A program made the translations under genes and the position numbers. Below the pieces are notes generated by a model. The model saw only the letters and a list, made by a program, of their open reading frames with translations, searched no databases and was not told where the DNA came from. Below, piece after piece: positions 8,415 to 17,351 of a DNA stretch of 64,000 nt. Source of the DNA: Thermomicrobiales bacterium (GTDB taxonomy: Bacteria > Chloroflexota > Chloroflexia > Thermomicrobiales > UBA6265); the NCBI GenBank assembly GCA_030447415.1, contig JAUJOZ010000003.1, forward strand, positions 147,542-211,541, in the 5' to 3' direction. Each line of letters starts with the position of its first letter. Position 1 is the stretch's first letter.

Positions 8415-9578
8415 ATGGAGTTCGGCCGAACTGAGGAGCAACGGCTGCTCCTCGGCGCCGTCCAGGAGTTCATTCGGAAAATCGTGGTTCCTCGCGCGGC
8501 CGGACGCGACGTCAGCGCAGAGTTTCCGGAAGAGGAGCTGCGGGCGGCGGCGGAGCTTGGGTTGATGGGAATGGCAGTGCCAGAAACGCACGGCGGTGCC
8601 GATCTTGATCCCGTCTCGACCGCCCTCGTCTATGAGGAGATCGCCCGCGGGTCAGGCGCGCTCGCGGTCATCCTCTCAGTCCACAACTCACTCGTCTGCG
8701 AAGCAATTCGGCGATACGGAACGGAGGAGCAGCAGGACCGGTACCTGCCGCCGCTCGCCTCGGGGAACCTCCTCGGCGCCTACGCCCTCACCGAATCCGG
8801 TGCCGGATCAGATGCCGCCGCGCTCCAAACCCGCGCTCGTCGCAACGGGGACGTCTACCTCCTCAGCGGCAGCAAGCTGTTTATCACCTCCGCGGAACAC
8901 GCCGACTTGTTCGTCGTCTTCGCGGTCACCGACCCGGAAGCGCGTCGTTCCCGTGCCATCACCGCGTTCCTGGTGGAGCGCGACTTACCCGGCTTCACCA
9001 TCGGCAAGAAGGAGCGGAAGCTTGGCCTGCGCTCCTCCGAGATCAACGAGATTTCGTTCGCCGACGTCCGGGTGCCAACCGGCTGCCGGCTCGGTGACGA
9101 GGGATATGGATTTCCAATGGCCCTCGCGCTCCTTGATACCGGCCGGATCGGCATCGCCGCGCAGGCCGTCGGCATGGCTCAGGCGGCGCTCGACCTCTCC
9201 CTTGTCTATGCCCAGCAGCGGCACCAGTTCGGGCGCCCCATCGCCGATCTCCAGGCTATTCAGTGGATGTTGGCCGACATGGCAACCCGACTGGAAGCGG
9301 CTCGACTCCTGACGTACCGGGCGGCCGCACTCAAGCGAGACGGCGACCCCTTCGGGCTTGCCGCGTCGCAGGCCAAGCTCTTCGCGTCACGGAGTGCCGT
9401 CGAGGCCGCCGACGCCGCGATTCAGATCCACGGTGGCTACGGCTACCTAGAGGAGTACGGCGCCGAGCGCCTCTACCGCGATGCCAAGGCGACGGAGCTC
9501 TACGAAGGCACGTCCGAGATTCAGCGCCTGGTCATCGCCCGTCATCTACTTCGCGGCACATCCACACCCGCGTCCTGA
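8415..9578 (+). CDS. Acyl-CoA dehydrogenase
   Basis: The 387-aa FAD enzyme performs alpha,beta-dehydrogenation of acyl-CoA. ALTESGAGSD is the FAD-binding motif, and SAEHADLF and KLGLRSSEI belong to the beta domain. QIHGGYGYLEEYGAERLYRD and YEGTSEIQRLVIARHL near the C-terminus carry the catalytic Glu. The length is normal for the short/branched-chain type. It follows the dehydrogenase gene by 30 bp in the same operon. The exact chain-length preference cannot be read from sequence. Confidence 0.94.
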   Translation: MEFGRTEEQRLLLGAVQEFIRKIVVPRAAGRDVSAEFPEEELRAAAELGLMGMAVPETHGGADLDPVSTALVYEEIARGSGALAVILSVHNSLVCEAIRRYGTEEQQDRYLPPLASGNLLGAYALTESGAGSDAAALQTRARRNGDVYLLSGSKLFITSAEHADLFVVFAVTDPEARRSRAITAFLVERDLPGFTIGKKERKLGLRSSEINEISFADVRVPTGCRLGDEGYGFPMALALLDTGRIGIAAQAVGMAQAALDLSLVYAQQRHQFGRPIADLQAIQWMLADMATRLEAARLLTYRAAALKRDGDPFGLAASQAKLFASRSAVEAADAAIQIHGGYGYLEEYGAERLYRDAKATELYEGTSEIQRLVIARHLLRGTSTPAS

Positions 9579-9590
9579 CGAGGGCCTGCC

Positions 9591-10037
9591 ATGTCCCCCA
9601 CCGCGCTACCACCCGACCTCTCTCGGTCCGCCAGGCCAATCCGGGTCCTGGTCGCGAAGCCAGGCCTGGATGGGCACGACCGTGGCGCGAAGGTGATGGT
9701 CCGCGCTGCGCGCGACGCCGGGTTCGAAGTGATCTATACGGGGCTCTTCCAGACGCCCGACATGATTGCCAGTACCGCGCTCCAGGAGGACGTGGACGTC
9801 GTTGGCCTGAGCATCCTTTCGGGTGCCCACCTGGCGCTCTTCCCCCGGATCATGGACGCCCTCCGCGCGCGCGGCGTCGACGACGTCCTCGTCGTGGCTG
9901 GGGGTACAATCCCCGCCGAGGACATCGACGCGCTCAAGCGACTCGGCGTGGCCGCCGTCTTTGGTCCCGGCACTCCGCTCCAAGAGGCAATCCAATTCAT
10001 ACGCGACCACGCCCCCGTCCGAGACAACGCGGCGTGA
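9591..10037 (+). CDS. Methylmalonyl-CoA mutase C-terminal B12-binding subunit
   Basis: The 148-aa protein is a stand-alone cobalamin-binding domain. [11 protein letters not shown] contains the DxHxxG motif in which His ligates cobalt, and LSGAH and VVAGGTIP are the other conserved corrin contacts. In the split mutases of bacteria and archaea this subunit pairs with a separate catalytic large subunit, which is not in this window. It starts 12 bp after the acyl-CoA dehydrogenase gene and is followed by the MeaB GTPase, a mutase chaperone. Confidence 0.92.
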   Translation: MSPTALPPDLSRSARPIRVLVAKPGLDGHDRGAKVMVRAARDAGFEVIYTGLFQTPDMIASTALQEDVDVVGLSILSGAHLALFPRIMDALRARGVDDVLVVAGGTIPAEDIDALKRLGVAAVFGPGTPLQEAIQFIRDHAPVRDNAA

Positions 10038-10047
10038 GCCACCCGTC

Positions 10048-10992
10048 GTGAGCCTGGTCGACCGGCTGCTTTCGGGCGACCGCCGCGCCCTGGCTCGGCT
10101 AGCGACGCTCGTCGAGAACGCCGATGATGTCGGTGAGGCTGCGCTCCGGCGGCTCTACCCCCAGACCGGCAGTGCTCACATCGTCGGTATTACCGGCCCC
10201 CCGGGCGCCGGCAAGAGCACGTTCATCAACGCGCTGGTCGGGGTACTCCGCGCCGGCGGGCGGCGCGTCGGCGTCGTCGCCGTTGATCCCTCGAGCCCGC
10301 TGTCCGGCGGCGCAACGCTCGGCGACCGCATCCGAATGATGGAGCGGCACGCCGACGACGGCGTCTTTATCCGGAGCATGGCCGCCCGCGGGCACGCCGG
10401 CGGCCTGGCGCTCGCCACCGCTGGCGTCGTCCACCTCCTCGACGCCGCCGGCTTCGACATGGTCCTAGTTGAAACGATCGGGGTCGGACAGGACGAGTTT
10501 GCGGTGGCGGGGCACTGCCACACTGTCGTTCTCCTCCAGGTTCCCGGCCTGGGCGATGGCGTGCAGGCGCTGAAGGCCGGACTGCTGGAAATGGCCGACA
10601 TCCTCGTCGTCAACAAGGCCGACCGGGACGGCGCGGCCGAGACGGTCCAGACCCTGCGCGACATGGTCTCCCTCGGCTCGTGGGAATCCGCCGCATGGAG
10701 GGCCGAAGTCGTCGCAACATCGGCGGCGACGGGTGAGGGCGTCGATGCGTTGCTGGAGCGAATCGATGCCCACCGCGAGACGTTGCGCGAGACCGGGGCA
10801 TGGGTAGACCGGCAGCGGGCGATGGCCGCGGCGGAGGTGTCGTCTCGCCTGCACGCCGAACTCGATCGCCGATTCCGCGGCAACGATTTCGAGGGTGCAG
10901 CCCTCCGTCGCGAGATCGAAGAGGTCGCGGATCGGCGCAAGCCACCTGCCGAAGCGGTCGCCAATCTCCTCGCACGCCTCAACGCGCCGTAG
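10048..10992 (+). CDS. meaB: MeaB/ArgK G-protein chaperone of acyl-CoA mutase
   Basis: The 314-aa GTPase protects and reloads B12-dependent methylmalonyl- or isobutyryl-CoA mutase. The P-loop is GPPGAGKS, followed by VVAVDPSSPLSGGATLGDR, the base-II region VETIGVGQDE and the NKAD specificity motif. The GTG start at 10048 lies 10 bp after the mutase-subunit stop; the longer open frame overlaps that gene and is rejected. It ends the operon and converges with larB. Confidence 0.93.
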   Translation: MSLVDRLLSGDRRALARLATLVENADDVGEAALRRLYPQTGSAHIVGITGPPGAGKSTFINALVGVLRAGGRRVGVVAVDPSSPLSGGATLGDRIRMMERHADDGVFIRSMAARGHAGGLALATAGVVHLLDAAGFDMVLVETIGVGQDEFAVAGHCHTVVLLQVPGLGDGVQALKAGLLEMADILVVNKADRDGAAETVQTLRDMVSLGSWESAAWRAEVVATSAATGEGVDALLERIDAHRETLRETGAWVDRQRAMAAAEVSSRLHAELDRRFRGNDFEGAALRREIEEVADRRKPPAEAVANLLARLNAP

Positions 10993-11020
10993 CGCTCGCC
11001 CCTGGCGGAGTGGAGCGCTC

Positions 11021-11818
11021 CTAGTCCCGCACGGACAGCGCGATCGCCGCGCGGGCGTTGGCCATCCGGTTGGCGATGAGTGCGGCGGTTGCGCCGGCAC
11101 CAATGCCATTGTCGATGTTGACGACGGCCAATCCCGGTGCGCAGGAATGGAGCATGGCCATCAGGGCGGCGACGCCGTCGCCGCCAAAGCCATAGCCGAC
11201 CGACGTCGGCAGACCGATCACCGGCACGGGCACGAGACCCGCCACGACCGAGGGCAGAGCGCCATCCATCCCCGCCGCAACGACAATGGCATCGACACCC
11301 TCCCCTACCAAACGCTCCAATGGCGCCACGAGGCGGTGCAACCCCGCCACCCCGACGTCCCAGATCTCCGTCACGGCGGTCCCCATCTCCCGCGCCATCA
11401 CGACCGCCTCCGCGGCCACCGGCAGATCGGACGTCCCCGCCGCAATCACGCCGACGCGTCCCCCGGTCGCTCTCGGCACCACCCCAGGCTGCGCCACCAC
11501 CAGCGTTCTCGCCAGATCGTCGACCTCTACGTCAAACGTGCCGTTCAAGCGCCGGGGGATCTCCGCGAGGATCTCGGGAGCGCAGCGACTAGCTAGGCAA
11601 CGGCCGGTGGCGTCGGCGAGTCGCGTTACGCCCTCGACCACCTGGTCCGTACGCTTACCGGTGGCAAACACCACCTCTGGGATCCCCGCTCGTTGAGCTC
11701 GGCCTGGATCGGGTTGGATGTTCCTTGGTGACTGGTGGCGGTGTGGGAACGTCCCAAGGGATATGTCGTTGAGTACGGCGCGAACGGCGTCGAATGGCCG
11801 CTCATGGTCCCCGCTCAC
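11021..11818 (-). CDS. larB: LarB, nickel-pincer cofactor biosynthesis carboxylase
   Basis: The 265-aa protein belongs to the AIR-carboxylase-like LarB family, which carboxylates and hydrolyses nicotinic acid adenine dinucleotide in the first step of the nickel pincer nucleotide cofactor. Characteristic segments are VGVIAAGTSDLPVAAEAV, IWDVGVAGLHRL, VVAAGMDGALPSVVAGLV and IGLPTSVGYGFGGDG, with VVNIDNGIGAG at the end. It overlaps the upstream tlyA by 4 bp. larE lies 26 kb away; larC is not seen. Confidence 0.92.
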   Translation of the reverse strand: MSGDHERPFDAVRAVLNDISLGTFPHRHQSPRNIQPDPGRAQRAGIPEVVFATGKRTDQVVEGVTRLADATGRCLASRCAPEILAEIPRRLNGTFDVEVDDLARTLVVAQPGVVPRATGGRVGVIAAGTSDLPVAAEAVVMAREMGTAVTEIWDVGVAGLHRLVAPLERLVGEGVDAIVVAAGMDGALPSVVAGLVPVPVIGLPTSVGYGFGGDGVAALMAMLHSCAPGLAVVNIDNGIGAGATAALIANRMANARAAIALSVRD

Positions 11819-12606
11819 CGCCCCTCCCCATCGCTTAGCGCGTCCTCAACCAGCCCGAGGACGTCCCTCGACTCGCCCGCCCGCAGCAGATGGGCGAGGT
11901 ACTCGACGTTGCCCGCCGGTCCCACCAGGGGCGAGCGCGTCAGCCCACGCACCGCAAATCCAACGCCGCTCGCTGAGCCCAGCACGTCGGTAAGCACGCG
12001 CCGATGGATCGTCATGTCTCGCACTACCCCTCCCTTCCCGACTTCGCGCCGGCCCGCCTCGAACTGGGGCTTGATCAACGGGACGCACTCCCCGGTGGAA
12101 GTCAAGAGCCGCACAGCCACTGGCAGAATCAGCCGGAGCGAGATGAACGAGACGTCGATGGTGACGAAGTCAACCGCTTCCGGCAGGCATTCGAGCGACC
12201 GCGCGTTCACACGGTCCATCACGACTACGCGGGGGTCGGCGCGCAACCGCTCCGCCAGCTGCCCATAGCCGACGTCCACGGCGTAGACGCGCGCGGCGCC
12301 GCCCTGAAGCAGGCAGTCGGTGAATCCCCCGGTACTTGCGCCAAGATCCGCCGCCACACGTCCCTGGACGTTGACGTCGAACCGCTCCAACGCGAAGGCG
12401 AGCTTCTCGCCGCCGCGGCTGACGAACCGGGGCTTCGCGTTCAGCTCAATCACGTCGCGGTCGCCGACCGGTGCGCCGGCGCGGGACACCACCTGACCGT
12501 TGACCCGCACATCGCCAGCCAGAATGAGCGCTCGGGCCTGGGACCGACTTTGGGCGATTCTGCGCGCGAGCACCGCCTCATCGAGACGAAGCCGCGCCGT
12601 TCCCAC
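11815..12606 (-). CDS. tlyA: TlyA-family rRNA 2'-O-methyltransferase
   Basis: The 263-aa protein has an N-terminal S4 RNA-binding domain (residues 1-65, RLRLDEAVLARRIAQSRSQA) and a C-terminal FtsJ-like methyltransferase. VAADLGASTGGFTDCLLQGG is the SAM motif, VDFVTIDVSFISLRLILP motif IV and PLIKPQFEAGR carries the catalytic Lys. TlyA proteins methylate ribose in 16S and/or 23S rRNA, and some are annotated as hemolysins. It sits between ruvC (2-bp gap) and larB (4-bp overlap), indicating one transcript. Confidence 0.93.
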   Translation of the reverse strand: MGTARLRLDEAVLARRIAQSRSQARALILAGDVRVNGQVVSRAGAPVGDRDVIELNAKPRFVSRGGEKLAFALERFDVNVQGRVAADLGASTGGFTDCLLQGGAARVYAVDVGYGQLAERLRADPRVVVMDRVNARSLECLPEAVDFVTIDVSFISLRLILPVAVRLLTSTGECVPLIKPQFEAGRREVGKGGVVRDMTIHRRVLTDVLGSASGVGFAVRGLTRSPLVGPAGNVEYLAHLLRAGESRDVLGLVEDALSDGEGR

Positions 12607-12608
12607 AG

Positions 12609-13112
12609 TCAGTTGCCCGCCCCTCGGCCGGTCGTGCGCTCCAGGAAAGCCGCGGACTGGACGTGGCAGAGTGCCACGGCGAGCGCGTCCGCGGCGTCGT
12701 CCGGATGGGGTACATGGTCGAGTCCGAGGACGAGGCGGACCATCTCCTGCATCTGCCCCTTCTCGGCGCGGCCGTAGCCAACAACCGCCTGCTTGACCTC
12801 CGCCGGCGTGTACTCGACCACGGGCGTGCCCGCTCTCGCCGCGGCCAGCAACACGACCCCTCGCGCCTGCCCGACAGCAATCGCCGTAGTGACGTTCCTC
12901 GAGAAGAAGAGCTGCTCGACGGCAACGACGTCCGGCTGGTACCGGTGAAGGAGCTCGCTTACGCCATCAAAGAGCATGAGCAGGCGGTCGGGCATGGGCC
13001 GGTCGGCTCGGGTCTCGACCACGCCGTACGCCACGGCTGTCGGCTCCCCCTCACCCGCTACCACGCCGTATCCCAGCAGCGCCGTACCCGGGTCGATGCC
13101 GAGGGTGATCAT
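12609..13112 (-). CDS. ruvC: Holliday junction endonuclease RuvC
   Basis: The 167-aa resolvase cuts Holliday junctions. The acidic catalytic residues are visible: Asp in GIDPGT at residue 7, Glu in VAVEQLFF, and the pair of Asp in [15 protein letters not shown]. The ATG at 13112 gives the standard MITLGIDPG start; the open frame extends 30 codons upstream but has no family similarity. It lies 28 bp after yebC. ruvA and ruvB are not in the window. Confidence 0.95.
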   Translation of the reverse strand: MITLGIDPGTALLGYGVVAGEGEPTAVAYGVVETRADRPMPDRLLMLFDGVSELLHRYQPDVVAVEQLFFSRNVTTAIAVGQARGVVLLAAARAGTPVVEYTPAEVKQAVVGYGRAEKGQMQEMVRLVLGLDHVPHPDDAADALAVALCHVQSAAFLERTTGRGAGN

Positions 13113-13140
13113 CGCTGCATCAAACGGCGCCAGGGTAGGC

Positions 13141-13887
13141 TCAACTGACCTGAGCCAGGACCTCGTCCGAAACGTCGAGGTTGGAGTAGACCTGCTGCAC
13201 ATCCTCGAGGTCTTCCAGGCGCTCCAGCAGGCGGATGGTCTTGACTGCCACGTCGGGCTCCGGCGTCAGCACGGTCTTCGGCTGCATCGTCAGATCGGCC
13301 GACTCGACCTGAAAGCCGGCCTCGATCAGGGCGTCGCGCACGCGCGCCAGATCCTGAACCTCCGTGGTGATCTCGACCGTACCGTCCTCGGTCAGGACGT
13401 CGCTCGCTCCCGCGTCGATGGCAACCAGACCGATCTCGTCTGGGTCATGCCCGTCGGCCGAGAGGGTGATCGAACCGACGTGGTCGAACATCCAGCCAAC
13501 GCTACCGCTTTCCCCCAGGGTCCCGCCCGCTCGCGTCAGGACCGCTCGCACCTCGCCCACGGTCCGGTTGCGGTTGTCGGTCATCGCTTGAATCATCAAC
13601 GCGGTACCGCCTGGTCCGTACCCCTCGTAGTAGACCTCGTCAAAGTTGTCGCCGCTTCCGGCACCCGCCGCACGTTGAATCGCCCGGTCGATGTTCTCCT
13701 TAGGCATGTTCTCACTTCGGGCCTTCTCGACCGCGAGGCGCAGACGAAAGTTGGCGTCTGGATCAGGCAGGCCCGAGCGCGCGGCGACCGAGATCTCGCG
13801 TGCCAGTTTGGTGAATAGCTGGCCGCGCTTCGCGTCGGCCGCCCCCTTCTTTCGCTTGATCGTCGACCATTTCGAGTGTCCAGACAT
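13141..13887 (-). CDS. yebC: YebC/PmpR-family protein
   Basis: The 248-aa protein starts [20 protein letters not shown], the near-invariant YebC N-terminus, and keeps [29 protein letters not shown] and the acidic C-terminal domain. YebC proteins have been described as transcriptional regulators and more recently as translation factors at proline stretches. The start at 13887 has GGAG 8 bp upstream. It heads the yebC-ruvC-tlyA-larB transcript and is divergent from rpoD. Confidence 0.96.
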   Translation of the reverse strand: MSGHSKWSTIKRKKGAADAKRGQLFTKLAREISVAARSGLPDPDANFRLRLAVEKARSENMPKENIDRAIQRAAGAGSGDNFDEVYYEGYGPGGTALMIQAMTDNRNRTVGEVRAVLTRAGGTLGESGSVGWMFDHVGSITLSADGHDPDEIGLVAIDAGASDVLTEDGTVEITTEVQDLARVRDALIEAGFQVESADLTMQPKTVLTPEPDVAVKTIRLLERLEDLEDVQQVYSNLDVSDEVLAQVS

Positions 13888-13930
13888 CCCGGTTCCGCTC
13901 CTCAACAACATCGGCATCAATACGGCGCCG

Positions 13931-13936
13931 AGTATA
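13931..13936 (-). promoter_or_regulatory. Candidate -10 box for the yebC operon
   Basis: TATACT on the minus strand, about 44 bp upstream of the yebC start. The -35 is weak. Confidence 0.4.
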
Positions 13937-13984
13937 CCACCGCCTCTCGGCGCGACCCCTTAACCGGCGGATCCCTTGCCAGTC

Positions 13985-14013
13985 TTGAAATGTGCGCAAA
14001 GCTCCGCTACACT
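13985..14013 (+). promoter_or_regulatory. Sigma-A-type promoter of rpoD
   Basis: TTGAAA at 13985-13990 and TACACT at 14008-14013 are 17 bp apart. Transcription would start near 14020, leaving a leader of about 235 nt before rpoD. The leader contains a short ORF and a terminator-like hairpin. Confidence 0.7.
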
Positions 14014-14064
14014 CGGTCCGCGATTACCCGGTGCAAGTCAAAATGCGATCGCGATGGGAGGGGT

Positions 14065-14109
14065 ATGAAAGCCCGCGCATTCCCGCGTCCCCGCGACCGT
14101 TCCGCGTGA
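14065..14109 (+). CDS. Possible 14-aa leader peptide
   Basis: ATG at 14065 is preceded immediately by GGGAGGGG and followed by codons for MKARAFPRPRDRSA and a TGA at 14107-14109. The peptide is rich in Arg and Pro. The stop falls 5 bp before a strong terminator hairpin in the rpoD leader, an arrangement typical of attenuators. The spacing between purine tract and ATG is very short, so translation is uncertain. Confidence 0.3.
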   Translation: MKARAFPRPRDRSA

Positions 14110-14114
14110 CGATT

Positions 14115-14147
14115 GAGCCCCACCGCTGAGTGCGGGGGGCTCTTGTT
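14115..14147 (+). terminator. Terminator/attenuator hairpin in the rpoD leader
   Basis: GAGCCCC (14115-14121), a bulged A, CCGC, loop TGAGT, GCGG and GGGGCTC (14136-14142) form an 11-bp stem, followed by TTGTT. It lies between the promoter and the rpoD start, so it could regulate rpoD by early termination. Confidence 0.6.
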
Positions 14148-14256
14148 CGCCGCATGGCGTGTCGCCCTAGCGCAACGCCTCGTCGGCTCTCGGTGCGCCA
14201 GGTCGGATGACAGGTCGCGCTCGCTGGCGCTAGCACGTGGGGTGGTGAAGCGGTCG

Positions 14257-15429
14257 ATGGATACGAGCCTTATAGCGAAGGGCAAGGATCAGGGCTACCT
14301 CCTCTCGGACGACATCTTCGCTGCCTTCCCGAACCCGGAGGAGCAAGTCGACTCCCTCGACGACTTCTATACCTACCTGGTCGCCGAAGGTATCGAGGTC
14401 CTCGACCACGCGCCCACGACCCCCTCCACGTCGAATGGCGCCGCCCAAAAGACCAAGGAGGCAGCGCAGCCGGATCGCACCGACCGGATCGAGCGCGTCG
14501 AGCACGCGGACGTGATCGCCGCCGGCGTCAGCGACTCGGTCCGCCTCTACCTCCAAGAGATCGGCGAAACCAATCTTCTCACCATGCAGGAGGAGGTCTG
14601 GCTCTCCAAGCGCATGGAGCGCGGGAAGATCGCGGAGATGGGACTCCTCGCCGCGGATCTTGATGCCGTCGGCCGTGAGGCGTTGGAAGCCGACAAGCTC
14701 GACGGCGACCGCGCACGTGCGCACCTGATCCAGGCCAACCTCCGCCTCGTTGTCTCGGTTGCGAAGAAGTACGTCGGTCGCGGCCTGTCGTTTCTCGACC
14801 TGATCCAAGAAGGCAACATTGGCCTGATGAAGGCGACCGACAAGTTCGACTACACCCGCGGCTACAAGTTCAGCACCTACGCGACCTGGTGGATCCGCCA
14901 GGCGATCACCCGCGCCATCGCCGACCAGAGCCGCACCATCCGCCTCCCGGTCCACGTCGGCGAAACCATCAACCGGGTCAAGAAGACCGGCCACCGCCTG
15001 CAGCAGATCCTGGAGCGCGAGCCGACTCAGGAGGAGATCGCGCGGGCGATGGACATTTCGGATGAGAAGGTCCGGCAGGTCCTCGACGTCTCCCGTCACC
15101 CGGTATCGCTCGAAGCACCGGTCGGTCAGGACGGCGACGCCTTCCTCGGCGATTTCATCGAGGACGAGTCGATGCCCCAGCCGCTTGAGCTCGCCTCGCA
15201 GGAACTCCTCAAGTCGCAGATCGGCGACGCGCTCGATAAGCTCACCGACCGCGAGCGCAAGATCATCGTCCTTCGCTTTGGCTTGGACGACGGCCGCTTC
15301 CGCACGCTCGAGGAAGTCGGTCGCGAGTTTGGCATCACACGGGAGCGCATCCGGCAGATCGAGGCGAAGGCATTGCGTAAGCTTCGCCACCCCAGCTACA
15401 GCCGAAAGCTGCGGGGCTACCTGGAGTAG
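14257..15429 (+). CDS. rpoD: Primary sigma factor RpoD/SigA
   Basis: The 390-aa protein directs RNA polymerase to housekeeping promoters. Region 1.2 is [18 protein letters not shown]. Region 2 includes [20 protein letters not shown], the [10 protein letters not shown] core-binding segment and [15 protein letters not shown] for -10 recognition. Region 3 follows, and region 4 ends with the -35 helix-turn-helix [20 protein letters not shown]. An about 85-residue acidic N-terminus precedes region 1.2. I chose ATG 14257; in-frame GTG codons at 14242 and 14245 are alternatives, and the ribosome-binding site is weak in each case. The upstream leader carries a promoter, a short ORF and a hairpin. Confidence 0.95.
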   Translation: MDTSLIAKGKDQGYLLSDDIFAAFPNPEEQVDSLDDFYTYLVAEGIEVLDHAPTTPSTSNGAAQKTKEAAQPDRTDRIERVEHADVIAAGVSDSVRLYLQEIGETNLLTMQEEVWLSKRMERGKIAEMGLLAADLDAVGREALEADKLDGDRARAHLIQANLRLVVSVAKKYVGRGLSFLDLIQEGNIGLMKATDKFDYTRGYKFSTYATWWIRQAITRAIADQSRTIRLPVHVGETINRVKKTGHRLQQILEREPTQEEIARAMDISDEKVRQVLDVSRHPVSLEAPVGQDGDAFLGDFIEDESMPQPLELASQELLKSQIGDALDKLTDRERKIIVLRFGLDDGRFRTLEEVGREFGITRERIRQIEAKALRKLRHPSYSRKLRGYLE

Positions 15430-15567
15430 GCTCGGGCCGGTAACCCCCAGCCACCCACAATGTGGAGCGCACCACCCGACGGTGGGTTCAGCGCTTGTCC
15501 CCGCCCGACTTGAGCCGTTTCCACCCTTGAACTCGCGTCTCGCTCGCCGCACCGCCGACGTTCCTGA

Positions 15568-15595
15568 GACGCCGCCGGTGCCGGCGTCTTCATTG
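15568..15595 (+). terminator. Terminator downstream of rpoD
   Basis: GACGCCG (15568-15574) and CGGCGTC (15582-15588) form a perfect 7-bp stem with a 7-nt loop, followed by TTCATT. It lies between rpoD and the convergent fabF. The rest of the 15430-15697 spacer shows nothing else. Confidence 0.5.
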
Positions 15596-15697
15596 CAACA
15601 TCGAGCCAAGACATTGCCACTGGGCCGGCGTCAAGTCGGACCGCATCCGATGGCGCGGGCACGCTACGGCGGAGCCTGCACCATGGGGATCACCGAC

Positions 15698-16948
15698 CTA
15701 CGACGGTGCAGACAACACCAGCGCCACGTTATGACCACCGAACCCCATCGAGTTCGTCATCACGTGCGTTAGCCGCGCCTCGCGGGCGGCGTTTGGCACG
15801 TAGTCGAGATCACAGTCGGCGTCGGGTGTCCGATAGTTGATGGTCGGCGGAATGCATGCTTCCCCGATGGCCCGCACACAGATTGCCGCCTCCAACGATC
15901 CAGCGGCACCGAGTAGGTGGCCAGTCATCGACTTGGTGGAGCTGATCGGCATCCTGTACGCCACATCCCCTAGCGCCGCCTTGAGTGCCTGCGTTTCGAG
16001 CTTCTCGTTGAGCTGGGTCGACGTCCCATGGGCATTGACGTAGTCGATCTCGGCCGGCCGCAGGCCCGCGTCAGCGAGGGCAAGCCGCATCGCCCGCGCG
16101 GCCCCTTCGCCGCCGGGGGCCGGTTGGACGATGTGGTTGGCGTCGTCGGTCGTGCCGTAGCCCGTGACCTCTGCCAGCACCGGCGCACCGCGTTCCAGCG
16201 CATGCCGCCGCTCCTCGAGCGCGAGGACCGCCCCGCCCTCCGCAAGCACGAATCCGTCGCGGTCGGCGTCGAAGGGCCGGCTTGCCCCGGCGGGATCCTC
16301 GTTCCCCGTGGAAAGCGCCCCCATCGCGTTGAAACCCGCAACACCGATCCGCGTGACGGGTGCTTCCGAGCCGCCGGCGAACATCACGTCCGCCAACCCG
16401 CGTCGGATCATGAGCACCGCCTCGCCGATCGCGTGCGCCGAACTGGCGCATGCGGAAACCGTGGCGAAGTTCGGCCCCTTCGCGCCGACGGCAATCGCCG
16501 CTCCTCCAGCGGCCATGTTCGGCAGCACCATTGGCACGAAAAATGGTCCCAACCGGCGCGGCCCATGCGCCAACAGCGTCTCGACGCCTCCCTCGAATGT
16601 CTCCAAGCCTCCCATGCCGGTCCCCATCAGCACCCCCACCCGCTCTCCCTGCTCGACGGACAGGCGGAACCCGGCGTGGCCGGCCGCCTCCAGCGTGGCG
16701 GCTACGGCGAACTGGACGTAGCGGTCCATTCGCCGTGCCTGCTTTCGGCCGAGGAGCCCCGCGGGATCGAAACCCCGGACTTCACCGGCAAATATCGTCT
16801 CGTACCCAGTCGCGTCGAAGCGCGTAATCGGCCCGATCCCCGACCGCCCGGCCACCAGGCTTTCCCAGGCCTCGTCGACGGTTCGTCCCACCGGGGAGAC
16901 GATGCCGATCCCCGTCACGACCACCCGTCGCTCCCTCTCGTGGTCCAC
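15698..16948 (-). CDS. fabF: Beta-ketoacyl-ACP synthase II
   Basis: The 416-aa condensing enzyme elongates acyl-ACP with malonyl-ACP in fatty-acid synthesis. The Cys-His-His triad is visible: SACASSAHAIG (nucleophilic Cys), VNAHGTSTQLNE and KSMTGHLLGAAGSLEA. TNSMGFGGHNV forms the C-terminal glycine-rich loop. Length and motifs match FabF rather than FabB or FabH. It stands alone; acpP and fabG are not adjacent. It is convergent with rpoD. Confidence 0.96.
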   Translation of the reverse strand: MDHERERRVVVTGIGIVSPVGRTVDEAWESLVAGRSGIGPITRFDATGYETIFAGEVRGFDPAGLLGRKQARRMDRYVQFAVAATLEAAGHAGFRLSVEQGERVGVLMGTGMGGLETFEGGVETLLAHGPRRLGPFFVPMVLPNMAAGGAAIAVGAKGPNFATVSACASSAHAIGEAVLMIRRGLADVMFAGGSEAPVTRIGVAGFNAMGALSTGNEDPAGASRPFDADRDGFVLAEGGAVLALEERRHALERGAPVLAEVTGYGTTDDANHIVQPAPGGEGAARAMRLALADAGLRPAEIDYVNAHGTSTQLNEKLETQALKAALGDVAYRMPISSTKSMTGHLLGAAGSLEAAICVRAIGEACIPPTINYRTPDADCDLDYVPNAAREARLTHVMTNSMGFGGHNVALVLSAPS

Positions 16949-17096
16949 TCAGCCACTCCTCACCTGGTTCGGCATCCTACACGGTTGCACCCGGGCGGTG
17001 CCCGAGGTGAAGGAGAACATGGTACGCCGGTGGGTCAAGGCCGGTCCGTTCGATCAGGATCGCCGCGTACGTACGCGGTCGGAGATACCGTGCCGC

Positions 17097-17126
17097 TTGT
17101 TCCAACACGGGCGGTCGTGGTAGGCT
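17097..17126 (+). promoter_or_regulatory. Candidate promoter of the 6S-like RNA
   Basis: TTGTTC at 17097-17102 and TAGGCT at 17121-17126 are 18 bp apart. The predicted start near 17133 coincides with the 5' strand of the closing stem of the RNA. Confidence 0.5.
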
Positions 17127-17130
17127 CGAC

Positions 17131-17300
17131 CGTGTGGCTGGCCCTGCGGTGTTCGTGATGTTCTACGTGGTCTTGAGCCAACAGATGAGAGTCGGGAGCT
17201 GCTAACCGCGCGGTCTTCCGCGCGGCGCCGCGGTGCCCACCTGCGAAAGCAGGTTCAAGGCTCCGTTGCACACGGCACAGGTGGGGTCAGCTACCGTTCC
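17131..17300 (+). ncRNA. ssrS: Candidate 6S RNA
   Basis: The 16949-17351 spacer can fold into a long rod with a central bubble, as 6S RNA does. GTGGCTG (17134-17140) pairs with CAGCTAC (17288-17294), and CCTG with CAGG and GTGT with ACAC continue the closing stem. GAGCC (17175-17179) pairs with GGCTC (17259-17263). A CCGCGCGG-TCTT-CCGCGCGG hairpin (17206-17225) sits in the apical part. The 3' side of the bubble holds a GAAA-capped CCTGC/GCAGG hairpin followed by TTCAAGG, similar to the E. coli 6S 3' bubble. The size (about 165 nt) fits. 6S RNA binds the housekeeping polymerase. SRP RNA and RNase P motifs were not found. Confidence 0.55.
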
Positions 17301-17351
17301 CCGCATCCACCTCGACAACCCGCCCCGCCGGGTTCCAGTTGGTGTACGCCG

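Noticed and set aside
14020..14110. Cobalamin or other known riboswitch in the rpoD leader
   Set aside because: GGTGCAAGTC resembles part of a B12 box, but the rest of the consensus is missing.
14230..15609. 459-aa open frame antisense to rpoD
   Set aside because: The sequence is a GC-codon shadow with no domain; rpoD is certain on the other strand.
17131..17300. SRP RNA or RNase P RNA in the 17-kb gap
   Set aside because: No GGAA-tetraloop SRP motif and no conserved RNase P core were found; 6S RNA fits better.
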